NCBI GenBank assembly: GCA_003996215.1 | Contig: QJPP01001696.1 | Span: forward strand, 1 to 64,000 | Source: Jaltomata sinuosa | Taxonomy: Eukaryota; Streptophyta; Magnoliopsida; Solanales; Solanaceae | Direction of reading: 5' to 3' | DNA length: 64,000 bases | In this document: piece after piece, positions 1 through 10,539 of the stretch | Numbering within the stretch: the stretch's first letter is position 1 | Layout of the letters: the number at the start of each line of letters is the position of its first letter | The notes under the pieces: model-generated | What the model was told of the DNA's origin: nothing | Seen by the model: only the letters and a program-made list of their open reading frames with translations | Databases searched by the model: none | Made by a program: the position numbers and the translations under genes

Positions 1-306
1 GGCACCGCGGAACACTCCTCTCAAGTTCAACAGCTGGATCATCGTGCTAGTGATGTTGAACTTGGCTCCGGGCGCTAGCGGTGGAAGAGCAATGGCGCCC
101 GTAGCGCCAACTCCATCCAAGTCGATATCATCATCATTCAGCATAACATCGTCCTGCGGACCACCAGCATTCAGATCTTGTTGGGCCTGCAGTTCTGCAG
201 CGCGCCTTGCTGCTTCTTGTTGTGCGGCCATATTCCACCTCAATGTTCTAGCAAGCTCGGGGTCGTAAGGTAATGTTGATTCACCCGAGCGCCGGGTACT
301 TGGCAT
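1..306 (-). CDS. Gag N-terminal part of the adjacent N copy (cut by window edge)
   Basis: The ATG is at 306 and begins MPSTRRSGES, the same start as the complete gag at 5940-4609. The reading frame stays open to the window edge, giving about 100 residues with the alanine- and glutamine-rich N-terminus followed by the start of the retrotransposon Gag domain. It differs from the 3' neighbour copy by only a few bases, for example in the Asp-rich stretch near 145-150. The product would be the structural coat protein of virus-like particles. Its C-terminus lies outside the window, so completeness is unknown. Confidence 0.8.
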   Translation of the reverse strand, partial: MPSTRRSGESTLPYDPELARTLRWNMAAQQEAARRAAELQAQQDLNAGGPQDDVMLNDDDIDLDGVGATGAIALPPLAPGAKFNITSTMIQLLNLRGVFRGA

Positions 307-413
307 GCACAACTCTGTACCCTGTCAAAAATAAAAATAACAAATAAACGTAAAAGCAAGAAAGTATGACTAAGAGTCAAATAAACACACCGGACTCAAT
401 AAACAACCGTATT

Positions 414-430
414 CCCCGGCAACGGCGCCA
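414..430 (-). other. Primer binding site, tRNA-Asp type (N, left copy)
   Basis: The minus strand reads TGGCGCCGTTGCCGGGG, a 17-nt match to the complement of the 3' end of plant tRNA-Asp including CCA. It lies 5 nt inside the LTR end at 436. Athila-lineage elements are known to use this primer class. Confidence 0.9.
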
Positions 431-1363
431 AAATTTGATAACGCTCAAAGTACCACTCCAATTAATAAGCGTAAGCGATCGTTGCCAAATATAGAACCCA
501 ACAAAGGTTGGGGTCGATCCCACAGAGAATATGGTGAAAGTTAAGTCTTTAGTGAATTAGTTGACTAATGGTCAATAGTTTCTAGTAAAGAAAAAGGGGG
601 GTTTTGTGTGAACAAAGTGTAAACAAAACGAACAATAATGTAGGAGTGATAATCAATATGAGAGCGAACTAGGGTAGTATTCACCATGGCGTTGTAACAA
701 TGTCGATTCTAAGCTTAACCGGGTTCTTTCTATATGCGTATCACGATGTGATTGAATTAATGGTATCATCAAAACGTTTCTCAACCAAATAGACGAATTT
801 ACTTTTCAATTCTCTCGAACTTGAAAAGGTGTGCTTTTAGATTTCAATCCTAAATATCAAGTAGATTAATCTAGTTCCAACATTAATCATAAGACGAGAG
901 TTGGTAGTCTCGAATCCTCGTCGTTAATCAAGTTTCCCGGTTTTAATCTCTTTACTCAAGCAAATTAAACCTAGGCATGTTCTAATGTTTGCAACCACTA
1001 GAAACTGTTAAATAATGAATGATTAACAACGTGACAACATATATATTGAACCCGACGCCACCCGGAATCTATCTTGCTACTTTTGCCATGGCTCCCACAA
1101 CCCTAGTTGTGGGAGGTTTGGTTAATCATGCTTGTAGAAGAATAGAAGAAAGTCATATTCATAATAAAGAAAAGAGATCCTTACAATATAGTGAAAACAA
1201 TCTTCAATTATTCCAAGAACAAGAAAAACCAAGATCCCAAGAACAAATCAAGAACACGTTTGCAAGACCAAGAAAACGTGTTTCTTTCTCTCAAATTCTC
1301 TCCTAAAACTATTGGGAGAACTATTGTAAAAAGCTTGACATGTAAAATAAACCTAACATAGGG

Positions 1364-1371
1364 TATTTATA
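1364..1371 (-). promoter_or_regulatory. TATA box of N LTR
   Basis: TATAAATA on the minus strand, about 35 bp downstream of the TGACG-rich array. The same box is at 6998-7005, 35020-35027 and 40456-40463 in the other N LTRs. Confidence 0.75.
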
Positions 1372-1404
1372 GGAGTCTAGGAAACAAATCCCAAAAATGC
1401 TCGG

Positions 1405-1660
1405 ATTCCGCGTCGCCGACTGTCTCAACTTGATGGCCAGGCTGACGGACCATCACTGGCTTGACGGACTGTCGCCTTGGCTGTCACCACTAGGCAGTGG
1501 TGCAGCTCAACTTGACGGTCACTGTGATGGACCGACACCACCTTGACGGACCGTCACGGCGGTCGTCACCCCTAGGCAGTGGCCTGCCACCACTTGACGG
1601 TCTCTGTGACGGACCGTCACATGTGTGACGGACCGTCACTCAGGCCGTCACTCTTATCCA
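1405..1660 (-). promoter_or_regulatory. Array of TGACG/CGTCA dyads in N LTR U3
   Basis: Dense repeats of the half-site TGACG in both orientations, often as the near-palindrome TGACGGNCCGTCA, directly upstream of the TATA box. TGACG is the core of plant as-1 elements bound by TGA-type bZIP factors (known). That it acts as an enhancer here is inference. Confidence 0.55.
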
Positions 1661-1835
1661 AAATGTCTTTTTGCTCGTATTTCCCTCCGTTTCCGTGTTT
1701 GTCTCCATTTCCTACAAATATAACATAAAACCATCAAAACGACGACGGTTGCTTGAAAACGTATGATTATTCTTAGTTTAAAGGAGTCGAAAGTGTCGTA
1801 AAGTGGCGGCACATCAACACCCTCAACTTAGACGT

Positions 1836-1853
1836 TCGCTTGTCCTCAAGCAA
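1836..1853 (-). other. 3'-terminal hairpin with GAGGAC loop (N)
   Basis: The minus strand reads TTGCTT-GAGGAC-AAGCGA: six pairs including one G-U wobble, closing a hexaloop. It lies 19 nt from the 3' LTR, and the intervening bases form the polypurine tract AAGTTGAGGGTGTTG. Equivalent hairpins occur at 12104, 19714, 40033, 42611 and 49526. Confidence 0.6.
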
Positions 1854-2535
1854 CATAACATAAAGGAAAAACAACACGACGACTCAACTAAGCAAACAAA
1901 CTCGTGTCTCTAGCAACTCATGGTCATTCAACATCTTATTCAATTTTAATTCAAGCTCCCTCGTAGCACACAAATGTATGAAACACTTACTTGCATGGAT
2001 CCAAACATGTCATTCCGATATGATAGAACATTCTATATACACACGCGCAGCTATCCTAACAGTCAATAGACAATACAGAAATCTTGGTGCCCTCACCACA
2101 AAGAAGTCCCACACAAGATTTGGGACTAGGTAAGCGCTCACACTCACAAACGATTTCGAACAATGCACATTCGATACCATAGGCTTGCCCTTACTATTCT
2201 ATTTCAGTTCTTCAGAAAGCCGCTCAGGATCACTACAGGACTTGTTTTGGCCTGTAATGAGGCTTCAGGTGCAGGTAGGATACATTTAGGGGTTAGTGAC
2301 TAAGCCCTCCTTGGAACCACCGACATCTTATTACCACATAACTTTACTTTGTCCATCCTTATTCACCTTTTTATTTCCTTCTTTCTAGCTACAGGTGCGG
2401 CCTCTTTATTTTGACAATTCTTTTTATTACTTTTTCGATCTTTTTCATCTCCCTTTTTTTTCTTTTCTTAGGCACACACCCGAATTTTTATTCTATTCAC
2501 AACCAATCTTTTCCATCCTCTTTTTCTTATCATTC

Positions 2536-2713
2536 ACCTCTATAGTAGCCACCCTCAACTTAAGCTGATTGCCTGAGTTGAGGTGCACAATGTCCACGGA
2601 AGGACCAGGGCCAAAACAGGGTTTACCTCTATAGTAGCCACCCTCAACTTAGGCTGATTGCCTGAGTTGAGGTGCACGATGTCCAAGGAAGGACCAGGGA
2701 CAAAATAGGGATT
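2536..2713 (-). repeat. 89-bp tandem duplication in N tail
   Basis: ACCTCTATAGTAGCCACC begins at 2536 and again at 2625, and the two 89-bp units are nearly identical. The plus-strand N copy has a single unit near 39280-39360. Each unit contains a polypurine-like block (minus strand AAGTTGAGGGTGG). Confidence 0.85.
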
Positions 2714-3295
2714 CAAAGTTAAACAGGAAGGTTGACAGGTTATTGAAAGAACAAGGTCAATTATGGCTCAAACAGGGTTCAAAGGGACTATTTGCACTTG
2801 GAGGGTCTTATAGGTTAAGTGGAATGTACAAAAAGGGCCTGTGATCCTTTCCTAAGCAACCTACTTCAAACTTAACAAAATAGACCGGGCAAGTTCTAGA
2901 TGCATGCACAGAGTAAGAATTTATAACAATAATCTCATACACTCTTGGCACCAAGAAACCATACCACTACCAACTATCAAAACAACCGCTCGGCTTAAGC
3001 ATGCTCATTCTAATCATAACCACACAATGACATCCAAGGATCCAGACAGTTAATTGTTTCAACATAAGTACAAAACCAGAAATTTTTTAAAGGGGGCTCC
3101 TTTTAGTCAAGAAAAATGCCATGATGCTTGCTATAGACACTAGAAAACAACTAAAAATTTAAACGACAACTAAAAATTTAAACGACAACCTAAACATGCC
3201 GGTTCTACTAGATAGCACACCGGAGGGAATAGAACTCGGCAACAAAAACCCTCGGTGGTGACTCACATGTTTCCCAACACCCTCAACTTAAACTC

Positions 3296-3315
3296 ATGCA
3301 TTGTCCCCAATGCAT
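3296..3315 (-). other. Perfect 8-bp hairpin with GGGA loop (N)
   Basis: The minus strand reads ATGCATTG-GGGA-CAATGCAT. It is followed after 6 nt by a polypurine-like AAGTTGAGGGTGT at 3289-3277. The same pair of motifs occurs at 38692-38730, and a compensated version occurs in the Athila element at 51221-51236. Confidence 0.6.
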
Positions 3316-3540
3316 ACATGTGAAAACTAAAACTGTGAGAATAAGGAATACCTGTGAAATCCATAGGACTCAGATTCTGACATGATGTTGGAGACCGCCA
3401 GGGTCTCCAAAGCAGGAGAACTCGATGGAGTGTGTGCACGCGACACCCTCGTGTTGCGTTCCAGCTTCTTCTTTCATTGGCTCCACAGCTAGTCGTGACA
3501 ACTTCTTCGCTCTTTCTTTGCAGATTCTCTTGCGGTGTTT

Positions 3541-4608
3541 TCATTTCCTTGATCTATTTTCACCGCCTTTCTCTACATGTTTCTCTTCTCGCAACATCCT
3601 TCTCACAACAACTAGAGTCTCAACCAAACCCTTCTCCTCAAGATGCACATCTACAGGAGCTTTCTCAATAACATTGATGACCGCGACCACCCTCATATCA
3701 CTTGGTTGCTTCATCAATTTGGATACATCGAACTTGACAACTTCATTATTTAGTCTGAAGGTCAGTTCATTTCTTTCCATGTCAACCAATACTCTTGCCG
3801 TGGCTAGCAATGGTCGTCCCAAGATTATGGGAACTTCAAAATCCACTTCGCAATCCAAGATCACAAAGTCAGCGGGGAATATAAGCTTACCAACCTTGAC
3901 TAGCACATCGGATAATATTCCCACCGGTCGCTTTACCGAACGGTCAGCCATCAACACTCTCATGGACGTTGGTTTAGGTGCTCCCAAGCCCAATTTCTTG
4001 TAGACTTCTAGCGGCATCAAGTTGATGCTAGCACCCAGATCACATAAGGCTTTCCCGAAGTTGAGCTTCCCAATGGTGCAGGGAACAGTAAACGCGCCTG
4101 GGTCTTCCTTCTTTTCGACTAATGACCTTGAGGAAATAGCGCCGCAGTGGTGGAGGTTGTCTTCTGGTTCGAAACTTACCGACCTCTTCTTTGTAATCAA
4201 GTCCTTCATGAACTTGGCATATCCGGGCATTTGTTCAAGCGCTTCCACCAATGGGATGTTTATTGATATCTGCTTGAGCAGGGTCAGGAAATTCAGGAAC
4301 TTACCGTCTTCCGCTTTCTTCTTTAGGCGTTGTGGGAAGGGAGGTGGTGGTCGAGGCATCATAGTTGGAAGCTTTTCAGCTTCCTTGCTTTTCTCCGCGG
4401 GCTTTTGAGTAGCCTCCTCAACCTCTTTGTCGTTGGCGTCATCACCCCCAACTTGAGTCTGAATTACCGAATGTGATTCCGGTAATATTTTGTCGCTTCT
4501 TGTAGTGATCGCCATACAGCTCGCGTCGTTCCTCGGGTTTAGAATCGTGTCACTCGGCAAGGTACCTGTCTTCCTTGGGTTTAGAGATGCCGAGATTAAG
4601 CCCACTTG
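3541..4608 (-). CDS. N-family aspartic protease domain, in frame with gag after an amber codon
   Basis: About 355 codons. A Lys/Glu-rich linker and a Pro-rich block (MPRPPPPFPQRLKKK) precede a retropepsin domain with the catalytic motif LCDLGASINLMP at about residues 187-198. The second conserved block is VPIILGRPLLATARVLVD at about 263-280. The frame is the same as gag and separated from it by one TAG (4611-4609) where the sister copy has CAG, so a Gag-Pro product would need readthrough or reversion. The role would be polyprotein maturation in the particle. The C-terminus is followed by a frame shift and no RT. Similarity to Athila proteases is clear by motif. Confidence 0.85.
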   Translation of the reverse strand, partial: QVGLISASLNPRKTGTLPSDTILNPRNDASCMAITTRSDKILPESHSVIQTQVGGDDANDKEVEEATQKPAEKSKEAEKLPTMMPRPPPPFPQRLKKKAEDGKFLNFLTLLKQISINIPLVEALEQMPGYAKFMKDLITKKRSVSFEPEDNLHHCGAISSRSLVEKKEDPGAFTVPCTIGKLNFGKALCDLGASINLMPLEVYKKLGLGAPKPTSMRVLMADRSVKRPVGILSDVLVKVGKLIFPADFVILDCEVDFEVPIILGRPLLATARVLVDMERNELTFRLNNEVVKFDVSKLMKQPSDMRVVAVINVIEKAPVDVHLEEKGLVETLVVVRRMLREEKHVEKGGENRSRK

Positions 4609-5940
4609 CTACTCCAATTGCTTAATCGAAGTGGAATGCACCTCCACTATTTGACTCATAGCCGATAACTCAGTCCTTATCTCCTTCACCCTAGAGTCAG
4701 TCGATTTTACCTTCAGTAACATCTTCGCCATGATGTTCTCTAGCTTGGAAGTCCCTGCCTCATTGCTAGCTTTATCCCGATTACCAGGTGGTACATACAA
4801 CCCACCTCTATCAGTGTTATTCCTCCAGTTTCCTTGCTCGCGATCTCTGTAACCAGCTTTCTCATAGTAGTTGTCCTTCTGATAGGTCCGACCTTGGTTT
4901 CCTTGGCCATTGGCCTGGAAACCCCCCAAGTAATTCGCCTCCTCATCAGTTTCCAACTCTGCTGCTCTACCTTGGGAACCCACAACTTTTACCTTCTCTA
5001 TACCTCCTGAAAGCAAGTGCTTTGTCAGTAGGTCCAACTGCATTTTCAGATGCGCCATGTCTTGGTCGCGCTCCTCCTCTTTTCTGCTCTGCTCAGCTGA
5101 CATACCAACTGCATAAGTGCTAGCTGCTACCTCTGTATCCCATGTATGCCAGGCCCTGTTGGTTTTGGTGAGCCTATCCAAAGTAGTTGTGGCCTCAACA
5201 AAAGTGAGACCCATGAATGCACCACCTGCTGCGTTGTCCAACGTCGGCTTGGTAGCCGAATTCAGTGCCCTGTAGAACGTCTGCATCAAGAAGTTGTCGG
5301 TCAATTGATGGTTCGGGCATTGCGTCAGCTTCTTCTTGAATCTCAACCAAGTCTCATGTAGAGCTTCGTGAGGTTGTTGTCTGAAATTACTGATTTCATC
5401 CCTCAACTGTATCATCCTAGAGGGAGGAAAGAACCTTTCTAGGAAAGCTCCTTTCAACTCTCCCCAAGTTGTGATAGAGTCGGGGGTCAGCTCTGTCAAC
5501 CACAATGCTGCCTCATCAGACAGAGACAACGGAAACAACCTGAGCCTGATTGCTGTCTGACTCACTCCAGGCAACTCGAACGATTTGCAGATCCCGACGA
5601 AATTCATCAGGTGCTGGTTTGGATCATCACCAGCGGCACCACGGAACACTCCTCTCAAGTTCAACAGCTGGATCATCGTGCTAGTGATGTTGAACTTGGC
5701 TCCGGGCGCTAGCGGTGGAAGAGCAATGGCGCCCGTAGCGCCAACTCCATCCAAGTCGATATCCTCATCATTCAGCATAACATCGTCCTGCGGACCACCA
5801 GCATTCAGATCTTGTTGGGCCTGCAGTTCTGCAGCGAGCCTTGCTGCTTCTTGTTGTGCGGCCATATTCCACCTCAATGTTCTAGCAAGCTCGGGGTCGT
5901 AAGGTAATGTTGATTCACCCGAGCGCCGGGTACTTGGCAT
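4609..5940 (-). CDS. N-family Gag protein (443 aa)
   Basis: The start chosen is the ATG at 5940 (MPSTRRSGES), because a minus-strand 3' splice-like TTTTTGACAG ends at 5956 just upstream. A central retrotransposon Gag capsid domain (about residues 95-200) contains the typical ALWLTELTPDSITTWGELKG and FLERFFPPSRM blocks. A C-terminal part rich in Gly, Asn, Arg and Tyr (about 320-390) takes the place of a nucleocapsid. No CCHC zinc knuckle is visible, unlike the Athila Gag in this window. A coiled-coil-like tail follows. The frame is fully open, which is notable in a region where most elements are full of stops. Confidence 0.9.
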   Translation of the reverse strand: MPSTRRSGESTLPYDPELARTLRWNMAAQQEAARLAAELQAQQDLNAGGPQDDVMLNDEDIDLDGVGATGAIALPPLAPGAKFNITSTMIQLLNLRGVFRGAAGDDPNQHLMNFVGICKSFELPGVSQTAIRLRLFPLSLSDEAALWLTELTPDSITTWGELKGAFLERFFPPSRMIQLRDEISNFRQQPHEALHETWLRFKKKLTQCPNHQLTDNFLMQTFYRALNSATKPTLDNAAGGAFMGLTFVEATTTLDRLTKTNRAWHTWDTEVAASTYAVGMSAEQSRKEEERDQDMAHLKMQLDLLTKHLLSGGIEKVKVVGSQGRAAELETDEEANYLGGFQANGQGNQGRTYQKDNYYEKAGYRDREQGNWRNNTDRGGLYVPPGNRDKASNEAGTSKLENIMAKMLLKVKSTDSRVKEIRTELSAMSQIVEVHSTSIKQLE

Positions 5941-6047
5941 GTACAACTCTGTACCCTGTCAAAAACAAAAACAACAAATAAACGTAAAAGCAAGAAAGTA
6001 TGACTAAGAGTCAAATAAACACACCGGACTCAATAAACAACCGTATT

Positions 6048-6064
6048 CCCCGGCAACGGCGCCA
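6048..6064 (-). other. Primer binding site, tRNA-Asp type (N)
   Basis: TGGCGCCGTTGCCGGGG on the minus strand, 5 nt from the LTR end at 6070. Perfect 17-nt complement of the plant tRNA-Asp 3' end. Confidence 0.9.
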
Positions 6065-6069
6065 AAATT

Positions 6070-7465
6070 TGATAACGCTCAAAGTACCACTCCAATTAAG
6101 AAGCGTAAGCGATCGTTGTCAAATATAGAACCCAACAAAGGTTGGGGTCGATCCCACAGAGAATATGGTGAAAGTTAAGTCTTTAGTGAATTAGTTGACT
6201 AATGGTCAATAGTTTCCGGTAAATAAGGGGGGGGTTTTGTGTGAACAAAGTGTAAACAAAATGAACAATAATGTAGGAGTGATAATCAATATGAGAGCGA
6301 ACTAGGGAAGTGTTCACCATGGCGTTGTAACAATGTCGATTCTAAGCTTAACCGGGTTCTTTCTATATGCGTATCACGATGTGATTGAATTAATGGTATC
6401 ATCTAAACATTTCTCAACCAAATAGACGAATTTACTTTTCAATTCTCTCGAACTTGAAAAGGTGTGCTTTTAGATTTCAATCCTAAACATCAAGTAGATT
6501 AATCTAGTTACAACATTAATCATAAGACGAGAGTTAGTAGTCTCGAATCCTTGTCGTTAATCAAGTTTCCCGGTTTTAAATCTCTTTACTCAAGCAAATT
6601 AAACCTAGGCATGTTCTAATATTTGCAACCACTAGAAAACGTTAAATAATGAATGATTAACAACGTGACAACATATATATTGAACCCGACGCTACCCGGA
6701 ATCTATCTTGCTACTTTTGCCATGGCTCTCACAACCCTAGTTGTGGGAGGTTTAGTTAATCATGCTTGTAGAAGAATAGAAGAAAGTCATATTCATAATA
6801 AAGAAAAGAGATCCTTACAATATAGTGAAAACAATCTTCAATTATTCCAAGAACAAGAAAAACCAAGATCCCAAGAACAAATCAAGAACACGTTTGCAAG
6901 ACCAAGAAAACGTGTTTCTTTCTCTCAAATTCTCTCCTAAAACTATTGGGAGAACTATTGTAAAAAGCTTGACATGTAAAATAAACCTAACATAGGGTAT
7001 TTATAGGAGTCTAGGAAACAAATCCCAAAAATGCTCGGATTCCGCGTCGCCGACTGTCTCAACTTGACGGCCAGGCTGACGGACCGTCACTGGCTTGACG
7101 GACCGTCGCCTTGGCCATCACCACTAGGCAGTGGTGCAGCTCAACTTGACGGTCACTGTGATGGACCGTCACCACCTTGACGGACCATCACGGCGGCTGT
7201 CACCCCTAGGCAGTGGCCTGCCACCACTTGACGGTCTCTGTGACGGACCGTCACATGTGTGACGATCACATATGTGACAGACCGTCACTCAGGCCGTCAC
7301 TCTTATCCAGAATGTCTTTTTGCTCGTATTTCCTTCCGTTTCCGTGTTTGTCTCCATTTCCTACAAATATAACATAAAACCATCAAAACGACGACGGTTG
7401 CTTGAAAACGTACGATTATTCTTAGTTTAAAGGAGTCGAAAGTGCCGTAAAGTGGCGGCACATCA
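6070..7465 (-). repeat. N-family 5' LTR (1396 bp)
   Basis: TGATAACGC at the left end and CATCA at the right end. Homologous throughout to 436-1816, with a small extra block of TGTGAC words near 7257-7285. The TATA box (TATAAATA, minus strand) is at 6998-7005. The open frame at 6653-6940 is LTR sequence, not a gene. Confidence 0.9.
7050..7310 (-). promoter_or_regulatory. TGACG/CGTCA dyad array and TATA region of N 5' LTR
   Basis: Same architecture as 1405-1660. Many TGACGG and CCGTCA half-sites, several as palindromes around a single central base, end about 45 bp upstream of TATAAATA at 7005-6998. This is the likely promoter for the gag-protease RNA of the right-hand copy. Confidence 0.55.
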
Positions 7466-8470
7466 ACCAGCTCCACCTCAGGTAAATGCCGCTGTAGCAA
7501 GAATCTGGGACTTCACTCGGATGAACTCTCCAGAGTTTCATTGGTCCAAAGTCAGAAGAAGATCCCCAAGAGTTCCTTGAGGACATTCAGAAGGTCACTG
7601 ACATTATGGGTGTCACTCCAGTAGAGGGTGCAGACTTGGCTGCTTATCATCTGAAAGGAGTGGCCTACACTTGGTACCAATAGTGGAAAGAATTCCGTTC
7701 TGTCAATGCAGGACCAGTGACTTGAGATATTTTCAGGACTGCTTTCCTGGATAGGTTCTTCCCACTAGAGCTTAGGGAAGCTAAGGTCAGGAATTCATCA
7801 TCTTGAGGCAGGATGATATGAGTGTAAAGGACTATGCTTTGAAGTTCACACAATTGTCCAAGTATGCTCCAGCAATAGTAGCTGACTCTTGAGTTCGTAT
7901 GAATAAGTTCGTGTTGGGTGTATCCGATGATGTGGTCAAGGAATGCAAAACGTCCATGCTTGTTAAGGAAATGGACTTCTCCAGGTTAGTTACTTATGCT
8001 CAACAGATCAAAGAGGAAAAGAACAAGGAAAGGGGAGGTAATGCTAAGAGGGATAGGACAAGTGATTATAGCCACTATCAACAAAGGTCATAGGGTGGAA
8101 ATCGCTATGAATATCGCCAGAAAAATTCAGCACCAGCTCCATCTTCTTCTAGTGCCCTAGTGCCTAAGTTTAAGTAGGATAAGCGGGATAGAGTGTCTGG
8201 CTCCAAGTACTAAGGTACTGTCACTAGTGGTCGCACAAATCCTCTTTGTAAGAAGTGTGGTAGGAACCACCAAGGTGAGTGCATGGCAGGCAACGAAAAT
8301 TGCTTTGGGTGTGGTAAGCCAAGCCATAGGATGAGAGAGGCCCTGAGAATTCTCAGAAGGGCAGGGACACTCATTCACGGAATCAAGCCAACTCTACAAC
8401 AGCTCTAGCAGGTCATCCTACTCAGCAAGGTGCCTCTTTTAGTATAGGTGGCGGTCAGCGCCAGAACTAG
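7466..8470 (+). pseudogene. Gag remnant of chromovirus A
   Basis: The frame translates to recognisable Gag with stops: a capsid region (DFTRMNSPEFHWSK, then LAAYHLKGVAYTWYQ and FLDRFFPLELREAK), a SVKDYALKFTQLSKYAP block, and a C-terminal zinc-binding region near 8250-8340 reading CKKCGRNHQGEC and CFGCGKPSHRMRE. Stops include TAG after WYQ (probably from CAG) and TGA after GPVT. The N-terminus is removed by the N insertion. The role would have been particle assembly and RNA binding. Not functional. Confidence 0.85.
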
Positions 8471-8515
8471 TTATATGCACTTCAGGGTCAACAGGACCAG
8501 GAGGACTCTCCCGAT

Positions 8516-8848
8516 GTGGTCACGGGTACGTTACGAGTCTTTAATACTGATGTTTATGCATTGCTAGACCCAGGGGATACACTATCCTTTATAACTCTAT
8601 ATATAGCAGTAAACTTTGATGTCAGTCCAGAAACATTCCTAGAACCCTTCTCAGTCTCTACTCTAGTTGGTGACCCAATTATAGCTAGACGGGTATACAA
8701 AAATTGCCTAGTCACAGTTTCCCAGAAAGTCACCTCAGCAGATGTTGTGGAGTTAGAAATGGTGGATTTTGATATCATTCTAGGCATGGATTGGTTACAT
8801 TCCTGTTATGCCTCAGTTGATTGTAGAACTAGGATCGTTCGATTTTAG
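8516..8848 (+). pseudogene. Aspartic protease domain of chromovirus A
   Basis: 110 codons open. The catalytic region reads ALLDPGDTLSFI, where chromoviruses usually have LLDPGATLSFV or similar, so the DPG triad is kept but the following Ala is changed to Asp. The DFDIILGMDWL block, the usual second conserved motif of chromovirus proteases, is present near the end. A TAG closes the frame where the polyprotein should continue to RT, so it is a fragment of a broken pol. Confidence 0.82.
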
Positions 8849-8932
8849 TTTCCTAACGAGCCGGTCCTAGAGTGGAAGGGTAGTAACTCAGTTCTTGTAG
8901 GTCATTTCATCTCTTACCTTAAGGCCAGAAAG

Positions 8933-10538
8933 ATGATTTCCAAAGGGTATATCTATCATCTAGTTCGGGTTAAGGACTCAAAGTTCAAAACCCCAACTCT
9001 TGAGTCAGTTCTAGTAGTCAATGAGTTTCCAGAAGTATTCCTAGAAGAACTTCCTGGCGTTCCCCCAAAAAGGGAAATCAACTTCGGAATTGATATCCTT
9101 CAAGATACCCAGCCCATCTCAATTCCTCCTTACATAATGGCTCCAGCTGAGATTAAGAAATTGAAAGAACAGTTGAAAGACCTTCTAGATAAGGGCTTCA
9201 TCAGACCCAACATCTCGCCATGGGGTGCTCCAGTGTTGTTCGTGCGTAAAAAAAATGATTCTCTCAGGATGTGCATTGACTATCGTCAGTTGAACTAAGT
9301 CACAATCAAGAATAAATATCCCATCCCCAAGATTGATGACTTGTTTGACCAGCTTCAAGGCTCTAGTTATTTTTCCAAGATAGACCTCATATCCGGCTAT
9401 CATCAGCTCAGAGTCAGAGATAATGACATCCCAAAGACAGCCTTCAGAACTCGGTATGGTCACTATGAATTTGTTGTTATGTCTTTTGAACTAACCAATT
9501 CTCCTACAACTTTCATGGACTTAATGAACAGGGTGTTCAAACAGTATTTGGACTTGTTCGTCATCGTCTTCATTGATGATATCCTTGTTTACTCTAGAAA
9601 TGAAGAAGAGCATGCGACTCATTTGAGGGTTGTTCTTCTGACCCTCAAGGATCACCAGCTATTCACTAAGTTCAGAAAGTGTGAATTCTGGTTACAGTCA
9701 GTCGCTTTCCTTGGTCATGTGGTGTCCAGTGATGGCATACTAGTTGATTCCTAGAAAATTGAGGCAGTAAAGCACTGACCCAGACCTACCTCTCCGACAG
9801 ACATCAAAAGTTTCTTGGGTTTGGCTGGTTACGACAGGAGGTTCATAAAAGGATTTTTATCCATAGATGACCCATTGACCAAGTTGGCTCAGAAAAAGGT
9901 CAAGTTTCAGTGGTCAGAGGAGTGTGAGAGGAGTTTCTTAGAACTGAAGACCAGATTGACTACAACTCCTGTTTTGACCCTACCAGATGGTTCAGACGGT
10001 TACATGGTTTATTGTGATGCATCCAGAGTCATCTTGGGTTGTGTTTTGATGTAGCAGGGTAAGGTCATAACTTATGCTTCCAGACAGCTAAGGCCCACGA
10101 GAAGAACTACCCGACTCATGACCTCGAGCTTGCAGCGGTTGTGTTTGCCTTAAAAATTTGGAGGCACTATCTATATGGTGTTCATATTAATGTATTCACA
10201 GATCACAAGAGCCTTCAGTATGTGTTCACCCAGAAGGAGTTGAACCTTCGTCATAAAAGATGGCTTGAGTTCCTCAAGGATTATGATATAAATGTGCTCT
10301 TCCATCCGAGGAAGGCCAATGTAGTTGCTGATGCTCTCAGTAGACTGTCTATGTATAGCGTATCTCATGTTGAGGAAGAGACGAGAAAACTGGTCAGAGA
10401 TGTTCATCGGCTTGCTCGCCTAGGAGTTTGCCTTATGGACACGACAGATAGTGGTGTGATAGTTCAGAATGGGTCAGAATCTTCTTTGGTAGATGAATTA
10501 AGGAGAAGTAGGATAGTGATCCCATACTGCTTCAGCTG
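8933..10538 (+). pseudogene. Reverse transcriptase and RNase H of chromovirus A
   Basis: RT blocks in order: [61 protein letters not shown] and the catalytic [10 protein letters not shown] near 9572-9600. These are followed by [11 protein letters not shown]. The RNase H part has VYCDASRVILGCVLM and then [19 protein letters not shown] with the final [12 protein letters not shown]. Stops or shifts occur after the YRQLN block, after ILVDS, after GCVLM and near 10100. FGLTNAP is altered to FELTNSP. DNA synthesis function is lost. Confidence 0.87.
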
Positions 10539-10539
10539 A

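Larger units (their letters stand above)
436..1816 (-). repeat. N-family LTR (1381 bp)
   Basis: Bounded by TGATAACGC (436) and CATCA (1816); in element orientation it begins TGATGTG and ends TTATCA, so it has TG...CA ends. It is an estimated 96-97% identical to the LTR at 6070-7465 and also matches those at 34635 and 40071. It carries a TATA box at 1364-1371 and a TGACG array at about 1405-1660. It serves as the 3' LTR of the copy to its right and the 5' LTR of the copy to its left. Confidence 0.9.
1817..3540 (-). other. Non-coding 3' tail of N element
   Basis: No long open frame continues past the protease stop. A short shifted remnant of the protease C-terminus lies at about 3410-3540. The tail shares short blocks with the 3' tail of the Athila element at 49544-51289, including GGCAAGTTCTAGATGC (near 2886 and 50602) and CCATAGGCTTGCCCTTA (near 2178 and 49917). 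It holds an 89-bp tandem duplication, a hairpin with GGGA loop, polypurine-like motifs and the 3'-terminal RAGGAY hairpin. Confidence 0.75.
1..7465 (-). mobile_element. N-family gag-protease LTR retrotransposon, tandem dimer, left part outside window
   Basis: Read on the minus strand the order is LTR (6070-7465), primer site, gag, protease, long non-coding tail, LTR (436-1816), primer site (414-430) and then a second gag start (306 down to 1). The middle LTR is therefore shared by two internal regions. This is the structure expected from unequal recombination between LTRs of two copies. The two gag starts are almost identical over about 400 bp. No reverse transcriptase, RNase H or integrase lies between protease and 3' LTR, so the element is non-autonomous. 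The right boundary (CATCA at 7465) abuts a chromovirus gag, so N inserted into that element. No target duplication can be tested because the left end is outside the window. Confidence 0.85.

Noticed and set aside
1019..1306. 95-codon frame repeated at 6653-6940
   Set aside because: Conserved only because it lies in the N LTRs; leader region, no sense in the transcript orientation (minus).
3425..4003. 192-codon plus-strand open frame, and the mirror case at 37855-38475 (minus)
   Set aside because: Both are antisense to the N protease domain; openness follows from the codon pattern of the sense gene.
6048..6064. CCCCGGCAACGGCGCCA as part of a tRNA-Asp gene
   Set aside because: Only the 3' end is present and it adjoins an LTR; it is a primer binding site.
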